Counted from the stretch's first letter, positions 53,394 to 63,918 are shown. The stretch is DNA of 64,000 bases from an uncultured Bacteroidales bacterium (GCA_944322925.1 CALUQM010000006.1:1-64000), one strand, 5' to 3'. Numbers and translations are program-made. The notes: a model not told the origin generated them from the sequence alone.

Positions 53394-55949
53394 TTATTCA
53401 TTGTCGTTGTTTTCCGAAGGCGCCGGAACTTCAGGAGAAGCATCTGCATCTCCGGCCGGGTCTTCTTCGTTGCGGCTCACCGCAGATACGGCCGCGATGG
53501 CGTCCCCTTCCTTTATGTTTATCAGACGGACACCCTGAGTGGCCCTGCCGGCAACCCTTATGTCGGAAACATTCATCCTGATCGTCAGTCCCGACTTGTT
53601 GATAATCATCAGGTCATTGTCGTCGGTGACATCCTTGATCGCAACGAGATTTCCGGTCTTGTCTGTGATATTCAGAGTCTTGACACCCTTGCTGCCTCTG
53701 TGGGTTAGCCTGTATTCCTCATAATCCGAACGTTTGCCGTATCCGTTCTCGCTGACAACGAGAATCGTCCTGCGCGAAGCGTCCTCGGCCTGAGGATCAT
53801 AGCATATCATTCCGATAACTTCGTCATCCTCGCCTATGTTGATGCCCTTGACTCCGGATGCAGTACGGCCGAGCGGTCTGGCATCGGTCTCATTGAACCT
53901 TGCACAGCAGCCTTTCCTTCCAGCGAGGAAAATCTGGCATCTTCCGTTCGTCATGGAGGCTTCGAGAAGTTCGTCGCCGTCTTTCACGGTAATGGCGTTC
54001 ACCCCGTTGGTCCTCGGTCTGGAGTATGCCTCGAGAAGCGTCTTCTTGATTATGCCTTTTTTGGTGACAAGGACGATATAGTTGTTGTTGACATAATCCT
54101 CGTCCTTGAGGTTCCTTACGTTTATGAATGCCTTTACGGTATCGTCAGGTTCGATGTTTATCACGTTCTGGATAGCCCTTCCCTTTGATGTCCTGGTACC
54201 CTCCGGAATCTCGTAGACTTTCAGCCAGAAACATCTTCCCTGTCTGGTAAACAGCAGCATCGTGCTGTGCATGTTCGCCACGTAAATGTACTCTATGAAA
54301 TCCTCGTCCCTCGTGGCGCTGCCCTTCATTCCCACGCCGCCCCTGTTCTGGGTCCTGTACTCGGCAAGAGGGGTCCTCTTGATGTATCCGAGATGCGATA
54401 TGGTGATGACGACATCCTCGTCCGGATAGAAGTCCTCCGGATTGAATTCCTCCGCAGACATTGCAATCTCCGTCCTGCGCGGATCCCCGTATTTCTGCTT
54501 GAGTTCCTGAAGTTCGTCCTTGATGACTTCCATCTGCCTGTCATAGCTGGCGAGGATTTCCTCGCAGTAATTGATGAACTTCATCAGTTCGTCGTATTCA
54601 GCCTGGAGCTTCTCCCTTTCCAGTCCGGTCAGCTGCCTGAGCCTCATCTCCACGATGGCGGTAGCCTGTACATCGGTAAAGGCGAATCTTTCGACAAGCT
54701 GGTTCTTTGCATCCTCCACGCTCCTCGATGCCCTGATGATGGCGATAATCTCGTCGATGACATCGAGCGCCTTCAGCAGTCCTTCGAGAATATGGGCGCG
54801 CTTCCTGGCTTTCTCAAGGTCGAATTTAGTCCTTCTTACCACGACATCGTGCCTGTGACGGACGAAATACTTGATCATGTCCTTGAGATTCAGCGTCCTC
54901 GGGCGGCCGTTCACAAGGGCCACATTGTTCACCGAAAAACTCGACTGGAGCGGGGTGTATTTGAAAAGCGTATTGAGGACCACGTTGGAATTCGCACCTA
55001 TCTTCAGTTTGATCACGATACGCATTCCCTTCCTCGTGGTCTCGTCGTTGACATACACTATGCCGTCGACTTTCTTGTTTTCGACCAGTTCGACAATCTT
55101 CTCGATAAGTTCTCTCTTGTTGACCATGTACGGGATTTCCGTCACGACTATGGTCTCCCTGCCGGACTCGCTGACTTCGATTTCGGTCCTCGACCTTATC
55201 ACGATCTTTCCTCGTCCGGTTTCGAAGGCGTCCCTGATGCCCTGATGGCCCTGAATGATGCCTCCTGTAGGGAAATCCGGTCCCTTGATATGGTGCATGA
55301 GTTCATCCGTAGTAATATCCGGATTGTCGATATATGCACAGATGGCATCGCAGGTCTCCCCGAGATTATGCGGGGCCATGTTCGTGGCCATACCCACGGC
55401 TATGCCTGAAGAGCCGTTCAGAAGCAGGAGCGGCGCCTTTGTAGGGAGGACTGTCGGCTCCTGGAGAGTATCGTCAAAGTTGTTCTGGAAGTCCACGGTA
55501 TTCTTGTCGATATCCGCCATGACCTCTTCGGTCAGCTTTTCGAGTTTGGCTTCCGTATAACGCATGGCTGCCGGAGAATCACCGTCCATCGACCCGAAAT
55601 TACCCTGACCGAACACGAGCGGATACCTCATGCTCCAGCTCTGCGCCATCCTGACCATGGCATCATACACGCTGCTGTCCCCGTGCGGATGATATTTACC
55701 GAGGACTTCTCCGACTATTCTCGCGGACTTTTTCGTCTGCCCCGAATAGCTCAGTCCCAGTCCTGTCATTCCGTACAGGACTCTCCTGTGCACCGGCTTC
55801 ATTCCGTCCCTCACGTCCGGCAATGCCCTCGACACGATGACAGACATGGAGTAGTCTATGTAGGAACTCCTCATCTGCCTGTCGATATTGACCGTCTCTA
55901 TCCTGCCTGCCGGAGTCTCCGGCTCAATCGGATTTATTTCGTTATCCAT
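53394..55949 (-). CDS. gyrA: DNA gyrase subunit A
   Basis: 851 aa from ATG 55949 (a TTG three codons upstream is less likely). The winged-helix/topoisomerase core includes [10 protein letters not shown] (quinolone-resistance region) and the catalytic tyrosine in [10 protein letters not shown] (Tyr131). Serine 92 and aspartate 96, equal to E. coli Ser83 and Asp87, are unchanged, so no classic quinolone-resistance substitution is seen. The C-terminal beta-pinwheel ends in an acidic tail. A TATCTTTG -7 and a short leader hairpin lie upstream. Confidence 0.98.
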   Translation of the reverse strand: MDNEINPIEPETPAGRIETVNIDRQMRSSYIDYSMSVIVSRALPDVRDGMKPVHRRVLYGMTGLGLSYSGQTKKSARIVGEVLGKYHPHGDSSVYDAMVRMAQSWSMRYPLVFGQGNFGSMDGDSPAAMRYTEAKLEKLTEEVMADIDKNTVDFQNNFDDTLQEPTVLPTKAPLLLLNGSSGIAVGMATNMAPHNLGETCDAICAYIDNPDITTDELMHHIKGPDFPTGGIIQGHQGIRDAFETGRGKIVIRSRTEIEVSESGRETIVVTEIPYMVNKRELIEKIVELVENKKVDGIVYVNDETTRKGMRIVIKLKIGANSNVVLNTLFKYTPLQSSFSVNNVALVNGRPRTLNLKDMIKYFVRHRHDVVVRRTKFDLEKARKRAHILEGLLKALDVIDEIIAIIRASRSVEDAKNQLVERFAFTDVQATAIVEMRLRQLTGLEREKLQAEYDELMKFINYCEEILASYDRQMEVIKDELQELKQKYGDPRRTEIAMSAEEFNPEDFYPDEDVVITISHLGYIKRTPLAEYRTQNRGGVGMKGSATRDEDFIEYIYVANMHSTMLLFTRQGRCFWLKVYEIPEGTRTSKGRAIQNVINIEPDDTVKAFINVRNLKDEDYVNNNYIVLVTKKGIIKKTLLEAYSRPRTNGVNAITVKDGDELLEASMTNGRCQIFLAGRKGCCARFNETDARPLGRTASGVKGINIGEDDEVIGMICYDPQAEDASRRTILVVSENGYGKRSDYEEYRLTHRGSKGVKTLNITDKTGNLVAIKDVTDDNDLMIINKSGLTIRMNVSDIRVAGRATQGVRLINIKEGDAIAAVSAVSRNEEDPAGDADASPEVPAPSENNDNE

Positions 55950-55978
55950 ATAATACAATTACTGAATTTCGACACATA

Positions 55979-56016
55979 GCATCGCACAGGCGATGCAACC
56001 ATAGTCTGCAAAGATA
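55979..56016 (-). promoter_or_regulatory. gyrA promoter -7 and leader hairpin
   Basis: -7 TATCTTTG is at 56009-56016. Downstream, in the expected 5' leader, GCATCGC and GCGATGC (55979-55985 and 55990-55996) form a perfect 7-bp stem with a 4-base loop. The gyrA ATG is 30 bp further on. Nothing else is seen in 56017-56123. Confidence 0.5.
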
Positions 56017-56123
56017 CTAAAATCTTTTTAAAAATATAATCGGATAACGATACGACCTGTATTTTCATCAATACATGACGGAAGGGAGAATTCGTCCCCT
56101 CAGGAAAAAAGTGCGGAGACCGT

Positions 56124-57701
56124 CTATTCTGCCGGGGAAGGAACGGTGACAGACGACGTAAAGTCGAGATTGCCGGCAACATGCGGAATGTCTATTGGCA
56201 GAGCTGCATCCGAATATGAATTTCCGTATCCTCTGTCCGCAATAATTGCATTCAGATATGGCAGATAAGCGTCATCCCATCCGTCAAGACCGTCGAGAAG
56301 AGCCTTCAGATCGCAGCTGAATTCCACCTGGATCTTGTAATTCCTGTCGGTAAAGGAAATGGATGACACCGGCTCGCATACTGCCGTATTCATGGCATTT
56401 TTTCCCGGCCATAGGGCGAATCCTGTAAGGTCTTTAAGGGAAAAGGCAGTCATGTCAGCCTCCGAAGACCATGAAAACGACATGGATGACAGGACATTCG
56501 AGATGCCGTCACCGAATCCTATGACCGAGACGGTTCCTTCATCATCGGCGGCGTATGCGGGAAGCCCTGAAGCCGAGGCTGAACCGGCGGCACCTGACGG
56601 CAATGATGAATCGTATGTGTCATCTATGATAAAATAAGGAGTCCTGTCCGTAAGCGAGAGCTGCACCTCGGCACCTGCCCACGACTGCAGTCCTGTTCTC
56701 AGCCTCGAGTCTTCGACACACCCTTCCGTAAGATATTCCACCACATCGCCGCTTATATCGGCCAAGACTGCCTCAGCAGCAGCATCCGTTATAAGGGCAG
56801 CCGCATAAGTAAGAAACAGCGTACCCGACAATTCCGACTTCAGAGCAAGTTCCCCGGAAATATCCGACAGGATATCCTTGATGCTCTCCTTGATTTCAGC
56901 CCGGAGTCCGGGATAAAGATCGGATTCCGCCAGAGGACCGAGCAGGTTTCTCCTGTTGGTTTCCGCTTCCGTTTCGCCTCCCGGACCGTTTCCGTAAAAA
57001 TCCGTATCCGGTGAAATTCTTTTGATATCCGTTCTCGAAACTATCCTCTGCAGGTAAATATTGCAGATATACGGATCCTCCGATTCCGTCAGGTCCATAG
57101 GCCTGACGTCGAGGTAAAACATATTGCCGCTGCCGAACGGTTCCGGAGGAAGAGTAAGGTACACGTCGCCGAGTCCGGCATATTCATACACGGAAGCGCC
57201 TGTCCCGTCCGGGCCGTAAAGCCGGGAAGCCCCGGAAACGGATGACTTATAATGCAGGACTGTCTGAGAGTCCGATGTGCCGTCGAGACCGAACAGAGCC
57301 GGATCGGCATTGGCTGCAAAGACCGCGACATACGTTCTCCCGGTTTCGAGAGTATCCTTCAATGCTTCACGCTGTTCCCAGGACATGTTCTCCCTTTTGA
57401 GAGGCCAGACAGTGTCCGGACCTATTCCCGGGATGATACGCTCGCCGACAAGGTTCCCCATATTGTCATAAAGCAGATATATCAGCGAACTGATACGGTC
57501 ACTGGCATCAAGGCCCTCGGGATATGCCTTTGTCATGGCGTCATCCCCGACAGAATAATCGACGACACGCATGTTTCCCGGCAGCTGCATACCGTCCTGA
57601 ATGCCGCTGCCCCTGACCGGAGACTCCGGTTCCACGGCCGTACATGCCGAAAACAAGGCGGCAAAGAAAAAAACAGCCGTATATTTTTTCATATTATCCA
57701 T
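56124..57701 (-). CDS. Fimbrillin-like (type V pilin-like) lipoprotein
   Basis: 525 aa lipoprotein (FSAC lipobox, Cys about 20). The N-terminal domain has the type V pilin-like pattern: a polar start, then RISSLIYLLYDNMGNLVGERI, followed by TGRTYVAVFAANAD, as in FimA/Mfa families. The C-terminal part is Ser/Ala/Gly-rich and does not match a family I can name. It is probably a structural or tip subunit of a Fim/Mfa-type fimbria. It lies 52 bp downstream of the second lipoprotein, on the same strand. Its own end is close to the gyrA promoter region with no obvious terminator. Confidence 0.55.
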   Translation of the reverse strand: MDNMKKYTAVFFFAALFSACTAVEPESPVRGSGIQDGMQLPGNMRVVDYSVGDDAMTKAYPEGLDASDRISSLIYLLYDNMGNLVGERIIPGIGPDTVWPLKRENMSWEQREALKDTLETGRTYVAVFAANADPALFGLDGTSDSQTVLHYKSSVSGASRLYGPDGTGASVYEYAGLGDVYLTLPPEPFGSGNMFYLDVRPMDLTESEDPYICNIYLQRIVSRTDIKRISPDTDFYGNGPGGETEAETNRRNLLGPLAESDLYPGLRAEIKESIKDILSDISGELALKSELSGTLFLTYAAALITDAAAEAVLADISGDVVEYLTEGCVEDSRLRTGLQSWAGAEVQLSLTDRTPYFIIDDTYDSSLPSGAAGSASASGLPAYAADDEGTVSVIGFGDGISNVLSSMSFSWSSEADMTAFSLKDLTGFALWPGKNAMNTAVCEPVSSISFTDRNYKIQVEFSCDLKALLDGLDGWDDAYLPYLNAIIADRGYGNSYSDAALPIDIPHVAGNLDFTSSVTVPSPAE

Positions 57702-57753
57702 AATTCAAATTGTCTTGTAATATTCGCGACTGCAAGCCCGTCCGGACTGCATG

Positions 57754-58773
57754 TCAGTCCCACCGGTCCGGAGCTACGTCCACAACGGCATCGCCGTCAT
57801 CGGGAAAACCTGCATAACGGATCTCGCGGAACCCGTCCGATATTCCGTTGAACACCACTGTCGTCCTTGTCGCAGGCTTTACCGACACCTTGCCATCGGA
57901 TGAAACGAGCTGATAGTAGACGCCTTCATTGGAACCGGCGTATTTCACGGTGACATCGGCAGAAATTTCCGACGGAAGCAGATCGAGAATAATTCTGAAC
58001 GGCTCCCTTCGATTCCACGGAATATCCGTGTACTCGAATATGAAATTTTCTTCGGAATAATCTTTAAGGAGTACCGAGCCGTCAGCTTCGTCATGAAGAT
58101 AAACGACAGTCGGCGCCCTCATCGATATGCTTATGGATTCCACTTCCCGCGGGAACTGGTCTTCGGGAATTCCCATGTCGACTATCAGTCTGCCCGTAAT
58201 CCTGTCCATCGTGACATCTTCCGTCAAAGTCATGTCCGGGAGCAGCCATCTGTCTATTATTTTCCTGTAGACATGCAAATCCGTATTTTCATCCCGGCTG
58301 AGGGTTACATCCGCCTGCTGGGCCTCGAGCACCTGGGAATAATCTATGACAATGCTGTTGAAATCGCAGCCGTCTTCCGCAGAGAACATCGAAGCTCCGT
58401 CGACAACCCCGGAAGCACCGGTTTCTCCAGGAGAATAACTGATGTTGTCCGGCACGGAAACAAACGCGAACTTGTACCACTGCGCCGTCATGTCAGTAAG
58501 ACTGTATGACCATGACAGACCGTCCGAAGACGGAGTCAGGTCCACGGTCATGCTGCAATGCAGCGCCTCGCTGTTGTCATGCTCCTGCAGCCTTTCCGCT
58601 ATATAAAGCCTGGTCAGGTCCCCGCTGCCGCCGCCCTGTCTTTTTGCAGCCTTGAAAAACATGCCGGCAGATTCTCCGGCATCCGCGCTTCCCGTTGCGG
58701 CTTTCTCCGAACACGAGCAGAATACCGCAACAGAGGCCAGCGCAAGGGACAATATAAGAGTCGTTTTCTTCAT
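57754..58773 (-). CDS. FimB/Mfa2-like fimbrial anchor lipoprotein
   Basis: 339 aa lipoprotein (CSCSEK, lipobox near residue 20). The layout suits two transthyretin-like domains. The first includes LTRLYIAERLQEHDN and YKFAFVSVPDN; the second starts around MDRITGRLIVDMGIP, as in FimB/Mfa2 proteins, where a conserved RxxGRL segment begins the second domain. Such proteins anchor or initiate fimbriae at the outer membrane. It is 5 bp downstream of the DUF4906-like fragment and clearly part of the same unit. Confidence 0.5.
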   Translation of the reverse strand: MKKTTLILSLALASVAVFCSCSEKAATGSADAGESAGMFFKAAKRQGGGSGDLTRLYIAERLQEHDNSEALHCSMTVDLTPSSDGLSWSYSLTDMTAQWYKFAFVSVPDNISYSPGETGASGVVDGASMFSAEDGCDFNSIVIDYSQVLEAQQADVTLSRDENTDLHVYRKIIDRWLLPDMTLTEDVTMDRITGRLIVDMGIPEDQFPREVESISISMRAPTVVYLHDEADGSVLLKDYSEENFIFEYTDIPWNRREPFRIILDLLPSEISADVTVKYAGSNEGVYYQLVSSDGKVSVKPATRTTVVFNGISDGFREIRYAGFPDDGDAVVDVAPDRWD

Positions 58774-58778
58774 ATCGA

Positions 58779-59972
58779 TTATCGGTTTTTCGGCATAATG
58801 AAGTCTTCATCGGTCCACGAGTCGTTCTTGTCCGCCGTGCCGCTGCCGGCTGCAGTCTCCGGGCCCTTCCAGGCATTGATTCTGCGGCAGGCTATGACAT
58901 TGTACTCATTGGATCTTCGGGCAAGTCCGGTCTTTCCGGTACCCATTTTCATATAATAGGCATAACCGGTGGTAATACCGTTGGGGTCAGAGGAGGAAGG
59001 AGAGGAGGAGAAGAAATAATCGTCATCGCCCTCGAATTCGACAAGCCACTGGTTCCTTGCTTCGTACAGGGCCTCAAGCTCGTTTATGGCAGGCATGAAC
59101 CACATTATTTCATCGCGTCCGATCTGGCCGTCGCCGTTCCTGTCACGGTTCTTTTCCAGGATGTAGCGGAGAGCGACATTGTTCGGTATCCGGTTTTCTC
59201 CCACGGTGCTGCCGGAAGACGGGTAAGCCGGACCTATTCCGTATTTTCCGCCTTCCATGGCCGAATCGTAAAGCACTCTGGTATTGTTCAGGCCGTCCCA
59301 CTGCCCTTTGGAAATCAGTTCGTCGATTTCGAAATTCCAGTAGGTTGCAAAGCCCCACTCAAGATGCTTTTTCTCGAGTATCCTTTCCACATAGAATGTG
59401 TCGCGTACCTCTTTCATCAGATTGTTGACATCATGTTCTATGTAAAGTACGACCATCTGTGCCGGATACTGTTTCACCGTGAAACTGTAGACATCGGGCG
59501 TTCCGATCTCGCGGTAACTGATCCTGCCCTGGCGGACAGGTACGCTGTTGTTCGCTTCCGGAGATCCGAGATCCGGCACGAATTCGTCCGTATGGACGTA
59601 GATATACCTGAGTCCGGCATCACCGGTCACCTTGAAACCGGCATTGTCCGGGGTCCGGCCGTTTCCGAGGAAGAGAGGTTTGTACTCGCTCGTTGCGGAG
59701 AGTTCGAGCCACGGGGTCTCGTCAGGATTCTCTACCCAGACTTCCCAGTTTCGCGGAGAGTACATGAGCGTCTGGACAGAATTGCAGTGGGAATCCAGAA
59801 CTGTCTCCGAATCGTAATACAACCTTATTCCTCCGATTTCCTCCTTGTCTACCCTCGTCTCCGCCTCGTCGATGGTACGTATGGTTATCTCCATGTCGTA
59901 CTGATGGTTCCGCTCCACGTCGAAGCTGCTGTAATTGTCCTTGCCGAGATAGACATAATAGACAGTCTCCAT
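58779..59972 (-). pseudogene. 5'-truncated DUF4906-like fimbrial tip protein fragment
   Basis: 397 codons from an ATG at 59972. The reading starts METVYYVYLGKDNYSSFDV, which resembles an internal segment of DUF4906-type fimbrial tip proteins (YYIYLG...N followed by R-N-x-x-Y). It has no signal peptide. Later parts match the family: RDRNGDGQIGRDEIMWFMPA (about 255-275), a calcium-loop-like segment next to the W-F/Y-P motif, and the RRSNEYNVIACRRI region. In the same frame upstream the sequence only spells the out-of-frame translation of an AraC-type gene. The exported N-terminal half is therefore missing, and a deletion is the likely cause. Confidence 0.65.
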
Positions 59973-60553
59973 CTGCTTGCGGCACAGGCAAAGGACTCGA
60001 CATCCTGGAATTTCCTGTAGTTGCTGATGACAAAATCCTTGAAGAATACCGACCTGCCGCCTATCAGAGGATACATGAAGGCGGCCATGTCTGCCGGACT
60101 GTAACATGTCTTCAGATAATAGAAAAGTTCTATCCTCTTGAGCCGCTGGTACGTAGCAGACTTGAATCCTTGCTTCAGCATCCACATCAGAAGCCTGAGA
60201 TATGTCCTGACCACCGGAACTACGGTGAGAGTATTGAATTCATAAGAAAAGCCTGGCGGAATATATGAGGGGAGCTTCCTTATGTAAGCCTTGTCGGTCG
60301 ATTCGAATCCGTCCGGAATGCGGCAGATGAAAAATTCGCAGGGCTCGAGTGCGGTTCCGTAGACCGGAGCGAATTTCGGAAGCAGGAATATCGTGCCGGC
60401 CTTGATTTTCTTCGCGACAGAATTGTTGCAGACGGTCCTGGTTTTCCCGGACAGCATGAAAACTATCTGGGAGGTGTCTATGTGGATACGGTTGAGTTCA
60501 GCCCCGGCCGGAACACTGATAAAGGAAAATATTTCGCCTTCTTTTTTATACAT
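59885..60553 (-). pseudogene. 3'-truncated AraC-family regulator fused to fimbrial sequence
   Basis: From ATG 60553 the frame reads 222 codons. The first part, with FISVPAGAEL, QIVFMLSGK, GTIFLLPKFAPVYGTALE and the helical segment KRIELFYYLKTCYSPADMA, is the sensor half of an AraC-type regulator seen upstream of Bacteroidales fimbrial and surface loci. It ends at VESFACAAS, where the first DNA-binding helix should begin. The remaining residues are only an out-of-frame reading of DUF4906-like codons. The helix-turn-helix domain is absent, so the protein should not bind DNA. The junction is near 59972-59985. Confidence 0.7.
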
Positions 60554-60593
60554 GCAGGACACCCGTTTTCCTCGCTGCGAAGCGATCACAATT

Positions 60594-60601
60594 CAAATTT
60601 A
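60594..60601 (-). promoter_or_regulatory. Promoter of the truncated AraC gene
   Basis: -7 TAAATTTG on the minus strand; a TTTTG lies about 20 bp upstream (60622-60626) as the -33. The ATG at 60553 is 40 bp downstream. Its -33 overlaps the divergent clp promoter region. Confidence 0.6.
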
Positions 60602-60636
60602 CTTCTAATATCCCGTTTTTCCAAAAGATATTTCAG

Positions 60637-60644
60637 TACATTTG
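60637..60644 (+). promoter_or_regulatory. Promoter -7 element for the clp gene
   Basis: TACATTTG, 18 bp before the ATG at 60663. Confidence 0.6.
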
Positions 60645-60662
60645 CACTGCAATAGAATTCGT

Positions 60663-62999
60663 ATGGAAATCAAAGTATCGAAAGAACTCAATGTCATAAT
60701 CAATTTCGCAAGGGACGAGGCGATGAGGACGGGAAGCTACGGGATTTCGCCGGACCACCTGTTCCTCGGGATAATCCGTCACAAGGACAACGGTGCGGCG
60801 GAAACGCTCCAGGCTCTGGGCGTGGATCTGGATGAATTCAAAAGGTTCATCGATGAAAGGATACAGACGGACAAATACATTCCTTTTTCCGAGACGGAAA
60901 AGATATCCTTTTCCAGAGGGGCATACAATATCCTGAGTCTCAGCATCCTCGAAGCCGGCAAGACAATGTCCGAAATAGTCCGTCCCGAACATCTGCTGCT
61001 TGCCCTCTGCAAGAATATCGTCAGCGGATTCGGACTTACCTGGCTTCATGACCGGGGAACTGACTACGAATGCGTCCGCAAGTATATGGAATCCGCAGGC
61101 ATCCTCAGTCCTGGCGGGAAAGAATGGGGCCATGATGAAGACCGCAATGCTGAAGAGACGACGGAAAACGGTAAGGAAAGCGTGAAGGAGCAGTCTGCAC
61201 TGGAGCAATACGGATACGATCTGACGAAAGCCGCCATGGAAGGCAGACTCGACCCCGTAACCGGCAGGGAAACCGAAACCGCAAGAGTGATACAGATCCT
61301 CGGAAGAAGAAAGAAAAACAATCCGATGCTCGTGGGAGACCCGGGTGTCGGGAAATCAGCCATCGTCGAAGGGATTGCCATCAGGATTGCGAACGGTGAC
61401 GTGCCCCCGTCTCTGACAGGAAAAAGGATCATCTCCCTGGACATGGCGTCCGTAGTAGCCGGCACGAAATACAGAGGGGATTTCGAAAAAAGGCTGAAGG
61501 CCATCATAGCCGAAATCAGCGGGAATCAGGACATAATAATATTTATAGATGAGTTCCACACCATAGTAGGTGCGGGAGGCGCCGGAGGCAGCCTCGACGC
61601 GGCCAATATATTGAAACCCGCCCTTGCGCGCGGCGAGATCCACTGCATAGGGGCCACTACGATGGACGAATTCAGGAAAATCGTGGAAAAGGACGGAGGC
61701 CTCGATCGCAGGTTCCAGAAAATTGTCGTAGAACCTGCAACGGCTGACCAGACACTGAACATTCTCGGACAGCTCAGGATGAAATACGAATTCTACCACT
61801 TCGTGACCTATTCCGACAAGGCCCTCGAAGCCTGCGTAAAGCTTTCCGACAGGTATGTATCCGACAGGTGCCTTCCGGACAAGGCCATAGATGCCATGGA
61901 TGAGGCTGGTTCGATGGTAAGTCTGAGAAACCCTGTCAAAAAAGGGAAACTCCCGGAAGTCACGGAAGAGGACATCGCCGAAGTAATATCGGTCATGACA
62001 GGAATACCGGCCAGCAGAATAGCCGAATCGGAAAGGAAAAAGCTGCTCAGGATGGAAGAAAGGCTGAAGGAAGAAGTCATAGGCCAGGATGAAGCGATAG
62101 AAAAGGTGGTCAGGGCTATAAGAAGAAACCGTGCCGGAATAAAGGATCCGCACAGACCTGTAGGATCATTCCTTTTCTTCGGACCGACCGGAGTAGGAAA
62201 GACCAGGCTTGCAAAGGCCATAGCCGGATATCTTTTCGATTCCGAGGACAGCATGGTGAGGATAGACATGAGCGAATACATGGAAAAATTCACGGCGTCC
62301 AGGCTCGTGGGTGCACCTCCGGGCTATGTCGGATTCGAGGAGGGCGGACAGCTGAGCGAGCGCGTCAGAAGAAAGCCGTACTGCGTCGTACTGCTCGACG
62401 AGATAGAAAAGGCCCATCACGACATATTCAACCTGCTGCTTCAGGTTCTCGACGAGGGCAGGCTTACGGACAGCAGCGGCAGGACAGTGGATTTCAGGAA
62501 CACGATACTTATCATGACATCCAATGCAGGCAGCCGCGAGGCGGACGAATTCGGGGCCGGACTCGGCTTTGCGACTTCATCGCAATCATCCGGCGGGAAG
62601 AAAAGGATGATCCTGGAAAAGTCCGTCAGAAGGATATTTCCTCCGGAGTTCCTGAACAGGATAGATGAACAGATCTTCTTCAATCCTCTGGACCGCGACG
62701 ATATCGGCAGGATAACGGATATCGAGCTGAAGGATCTCAGGAAACGTGTCCGTGAAGCCGGTTTCAGTTTGTACATTCCTGCGGCAACCAGGAAAATGGT
62801 GATTGATGCAGGCTTCGATCCGGCATACGGGGCAAGACCGCTCAGGCGCGCAATCCAGAAACTTATAGAGGATCCGGTATCCGAATTCATCATTGCCGGA
62901 AGCGCATGCGGAGAGACTGACGGCGGAAAGGCGGGAAGACGGCTTTACATTGTTCCCGACAGGGACGGAAACGGAACGAAGGCCGTCATGAAAGACTGA
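60663..62999 (+). CDS. ClpA/ClpC-type ATP-dependent protease ATPase subunit
   Basis: 778 aa from ATG 60663 (a TTG seven codons upstream is less likely). Two Clp_N repeats (about 1-150), a charged linker, then AAA1 (Walker A GDPGVGKS, 225-232) and AAA2 (GPTGVGKT). There is no long ClpB-type middle domain and no UVR segment; the region between the two AAA modules is very short, making it ClpA-like in size though ClpC-like in sequence. The loop GLGF at the position of the ClpP-binding IGF/LGF motif suggests it feeds ClpP. No clpP or adaptor is nearby. A 41-codon gene ends within its last 14 bases on the other strand. Confidence 0.9.
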   Translation: MEIKVSKELNVIINFARDEAMRTGSYGISPDHLFLGIIRHKDNGAAETLQALGVDLDEFKRFIDERIQTDKYIPFSETEKISFSRGAYNILSLSILEAGKTMSEIVRPEHLLLALCKNIVSGFGLTWLHDRGTDYECVRKYMESAGILSPGGKEWGHDEDRNAEETTENGKESVKEQSALEQYGYDLTKAAMEGRLDPVTGRETETARVIQILGRRKKNNPMLVGDPGVGKSAIVEGIAIRIANGDVPPSLTGKRIISLDMASVVAGTKYRGDFEKRLKAIIAEISGNQDIIIFIDEFHTIVGAGGAGGSLDAANILKPALARGEIHCIGATTMDEFRKIVEKDGGLDRRFQKIVVEPATADQTLNILGQLRMKYEFYHFVTYSDKALEACVKLSDRYVSDRCLPDKAIDAMDEAGSMVSLRNPVKKGKLPEVTEEDIAEVISVMTGIPASRIAESERKKLLRMEERLKEEVIGQDEAIEKVVRAIRRNRAGIKDPHRPVGSFLFFGPTGVGKTRLAKAIAGYLFDSEDSMVRIDMSEYMEKFTASRLVGAPPGYVGFEEGGQLSERVRRKPYCVVLLDEIEKAHHDIFNLLLQVLDEGRLTDSSGRTVDFRNTILIMTSNAGSREADEFGAGLGFATSSQSSGGKKRMILEKSVRRIFPPEFLNRIDEQIFFNPLDRDDIGRITDIELKDLRKRVREAGFSLYIPAATRKMVIDAGFDPAYGARPLRRAIQKLIEDPVSEFIIAGSACGETDGGKAGRRLYIVPDRDGNGTKAVMKD

Positions 63000-63111
63000 G
63001 TCCCGTAATTTCCAGGTCGAAATCCTTGACAAGATCCAGCAGATTGTTCAGAGTCTGTGCGGAAGTAAGGAATGAAGCGATGGCCTCGGGATTGTATTCG
63101 GTATTTTTCAT
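62986..63111 (-). CDS. 41-aa small protein of unknown function
   Basis: Reading from ATG 63111 gives MKNTEYNPEAIASFLTSAQT and then 21 more residues ending LEITGLSLS, with the stop at 62986-62988. The protein is acidic, has no membrane segment and looks mostly helical. Codon use is like that of the neighbours (CTG, CTC, ATC, GAC). A perfect -7 TACATTTG (63155-63162) lies 44 bp upstream. The 3' end overlaps the clp gene end by 14 bp, and the promoter sits between it and the divergent HAD gene. No function can be named. Confidence 0.6.
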   Translation of the reverse strand: MKNTEYNPEAIASFLTSAQTLNNLLDLVKDFDLEITGLSLS

Positions 63112-63154
63112 AATAATATATTGTATTTAAGGGTTATTATCACTTGTCATGACG

Positions 63155-63162
63155 CAAATGTA
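63155..63162 (-). promoter_or_regulatory. Promoter -7 element for the 41-aa gene
   Basis: TACATTTG on the minus strand, 44 bp before the ATG; the HAD gene start lies only 9-21 bp on the other side. Confidence 0.5.
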
Positions 63163-63182
63163 GCGTCCGAATGTACCAAACT

Positions 63183-63869
63183 ATGGCACAACAAAAAATA
63201 AAATTAGCGATTTTCGATCTTGACGGAACATTGCTGAATACGATAGAAGATCTCGGAAGGGCCTGCAATTTCGCCCTCGGATCCTGCGGCTGTCCGGTCA
63301 GGAAAATGGAAGAATACAACAAACTCGTCGGTCGCGGCATATACAATCTTTTCCGGGATGCGCTTCCGGAAGACAGGAGGACGGAAGAAACAGTGATGAA
63401 AATGAGGGATTTCTTCCTGCCGTACTATAATGAGCACAAGGCCGATTTCACGAGACCGTACGACGGCATACCTGAAATGCTGGAGACGCTCGAAAAGAGC
63501 GGGATAGTGCTTGCCGTAGCCTCCAACAAGTATCAGGAAGGAGCCGAGGCCCTTGTGAAAAAGTTTTTCGGCGACAGGAAATTTCTCAAAATCCTCGGAC
63601 AGCGCGACGGCATGCCGATAAAGCCCGATCCTGAAATCGTACATGAAATCGAAAGGGCATACGGAGAAATCGGTCCAGACGAAATCATCTATGCCGGAGA
63701 TTCGAACGTGGACATGGAAACCGGCAGGAACGGAGGGGTGAAGACTGCCGGAGTGACATGGGGGTTCAGGTCGAAAGAGGAACTTGCGGCATACGACCCG
63801 TGGATAATATGCGACAGTCCTGCAGAACTCACTGCCGCCATACTCGGAAACAGGCCGGACCGCGGCTGA
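63183..63869 (+). CDS. HAD-family phosphatase, phosphoglycolate-phosphatase-like
   Basis: 228 aa from ATG 63183 (an ATG at 63171 gives four more residues). Motif I FDLDGTLLNT with the nucleophile Asp, the cap region with FTRPYDGIPEMLETL, motif II ASNK, motif III KPDPEI and motif IV YAGDSNVDMETG are complete. It belongs to the Gph/PGP subclass of HAD enzymes, which often remove phosphoglycolate from DNA-repair by-products. The exact substrate cannot be read. It is divergent from the 41-aa gene. Confidence 0.88.
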   Translation: MAQQKIKLAIFDLDGTLLNTIEDLGRACNFALGSCGCPVRKMEEYNKLVGRGIYNLFRDALPEDRRTEETVMKMRDFFLPYYNEHKADFTRPYDGIPEMLETLEKSGIVLAVASNKYQEGAEALVKKFFGDRKFLKILGQRDGMPIKPDPEIVHEIERAYGEIGPDEIIYAGDSNVDMETGRNGGVKTAGVTWGFRSKEELAAYDPWIICDSPAELTAAILGNRPDRG

Positions 63870-63918
63870 ATGCGGAACCAGCCTTCGACTGACAAACGGA
63901 AATCTTGAATCTGAAAAT

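Noticed and set aside
54267..55409. 380-codon plus-strand frame opposite gyrA
   Set aside because: Antisense shadow of a highly conserved housekeeping gene with no recognisable family features.
53394..55949. Quinolone-resistance mutation in gyrA
   Set aside because: The Ser and Asp at the positions of E. coli Ser83 and Asp87 are unchanged.
59973..60185. Upstream part of the DUF4906-like frame
   Set aside because: It is an out-of-frame reading of AraC-type codons, not fimbrial sequence.
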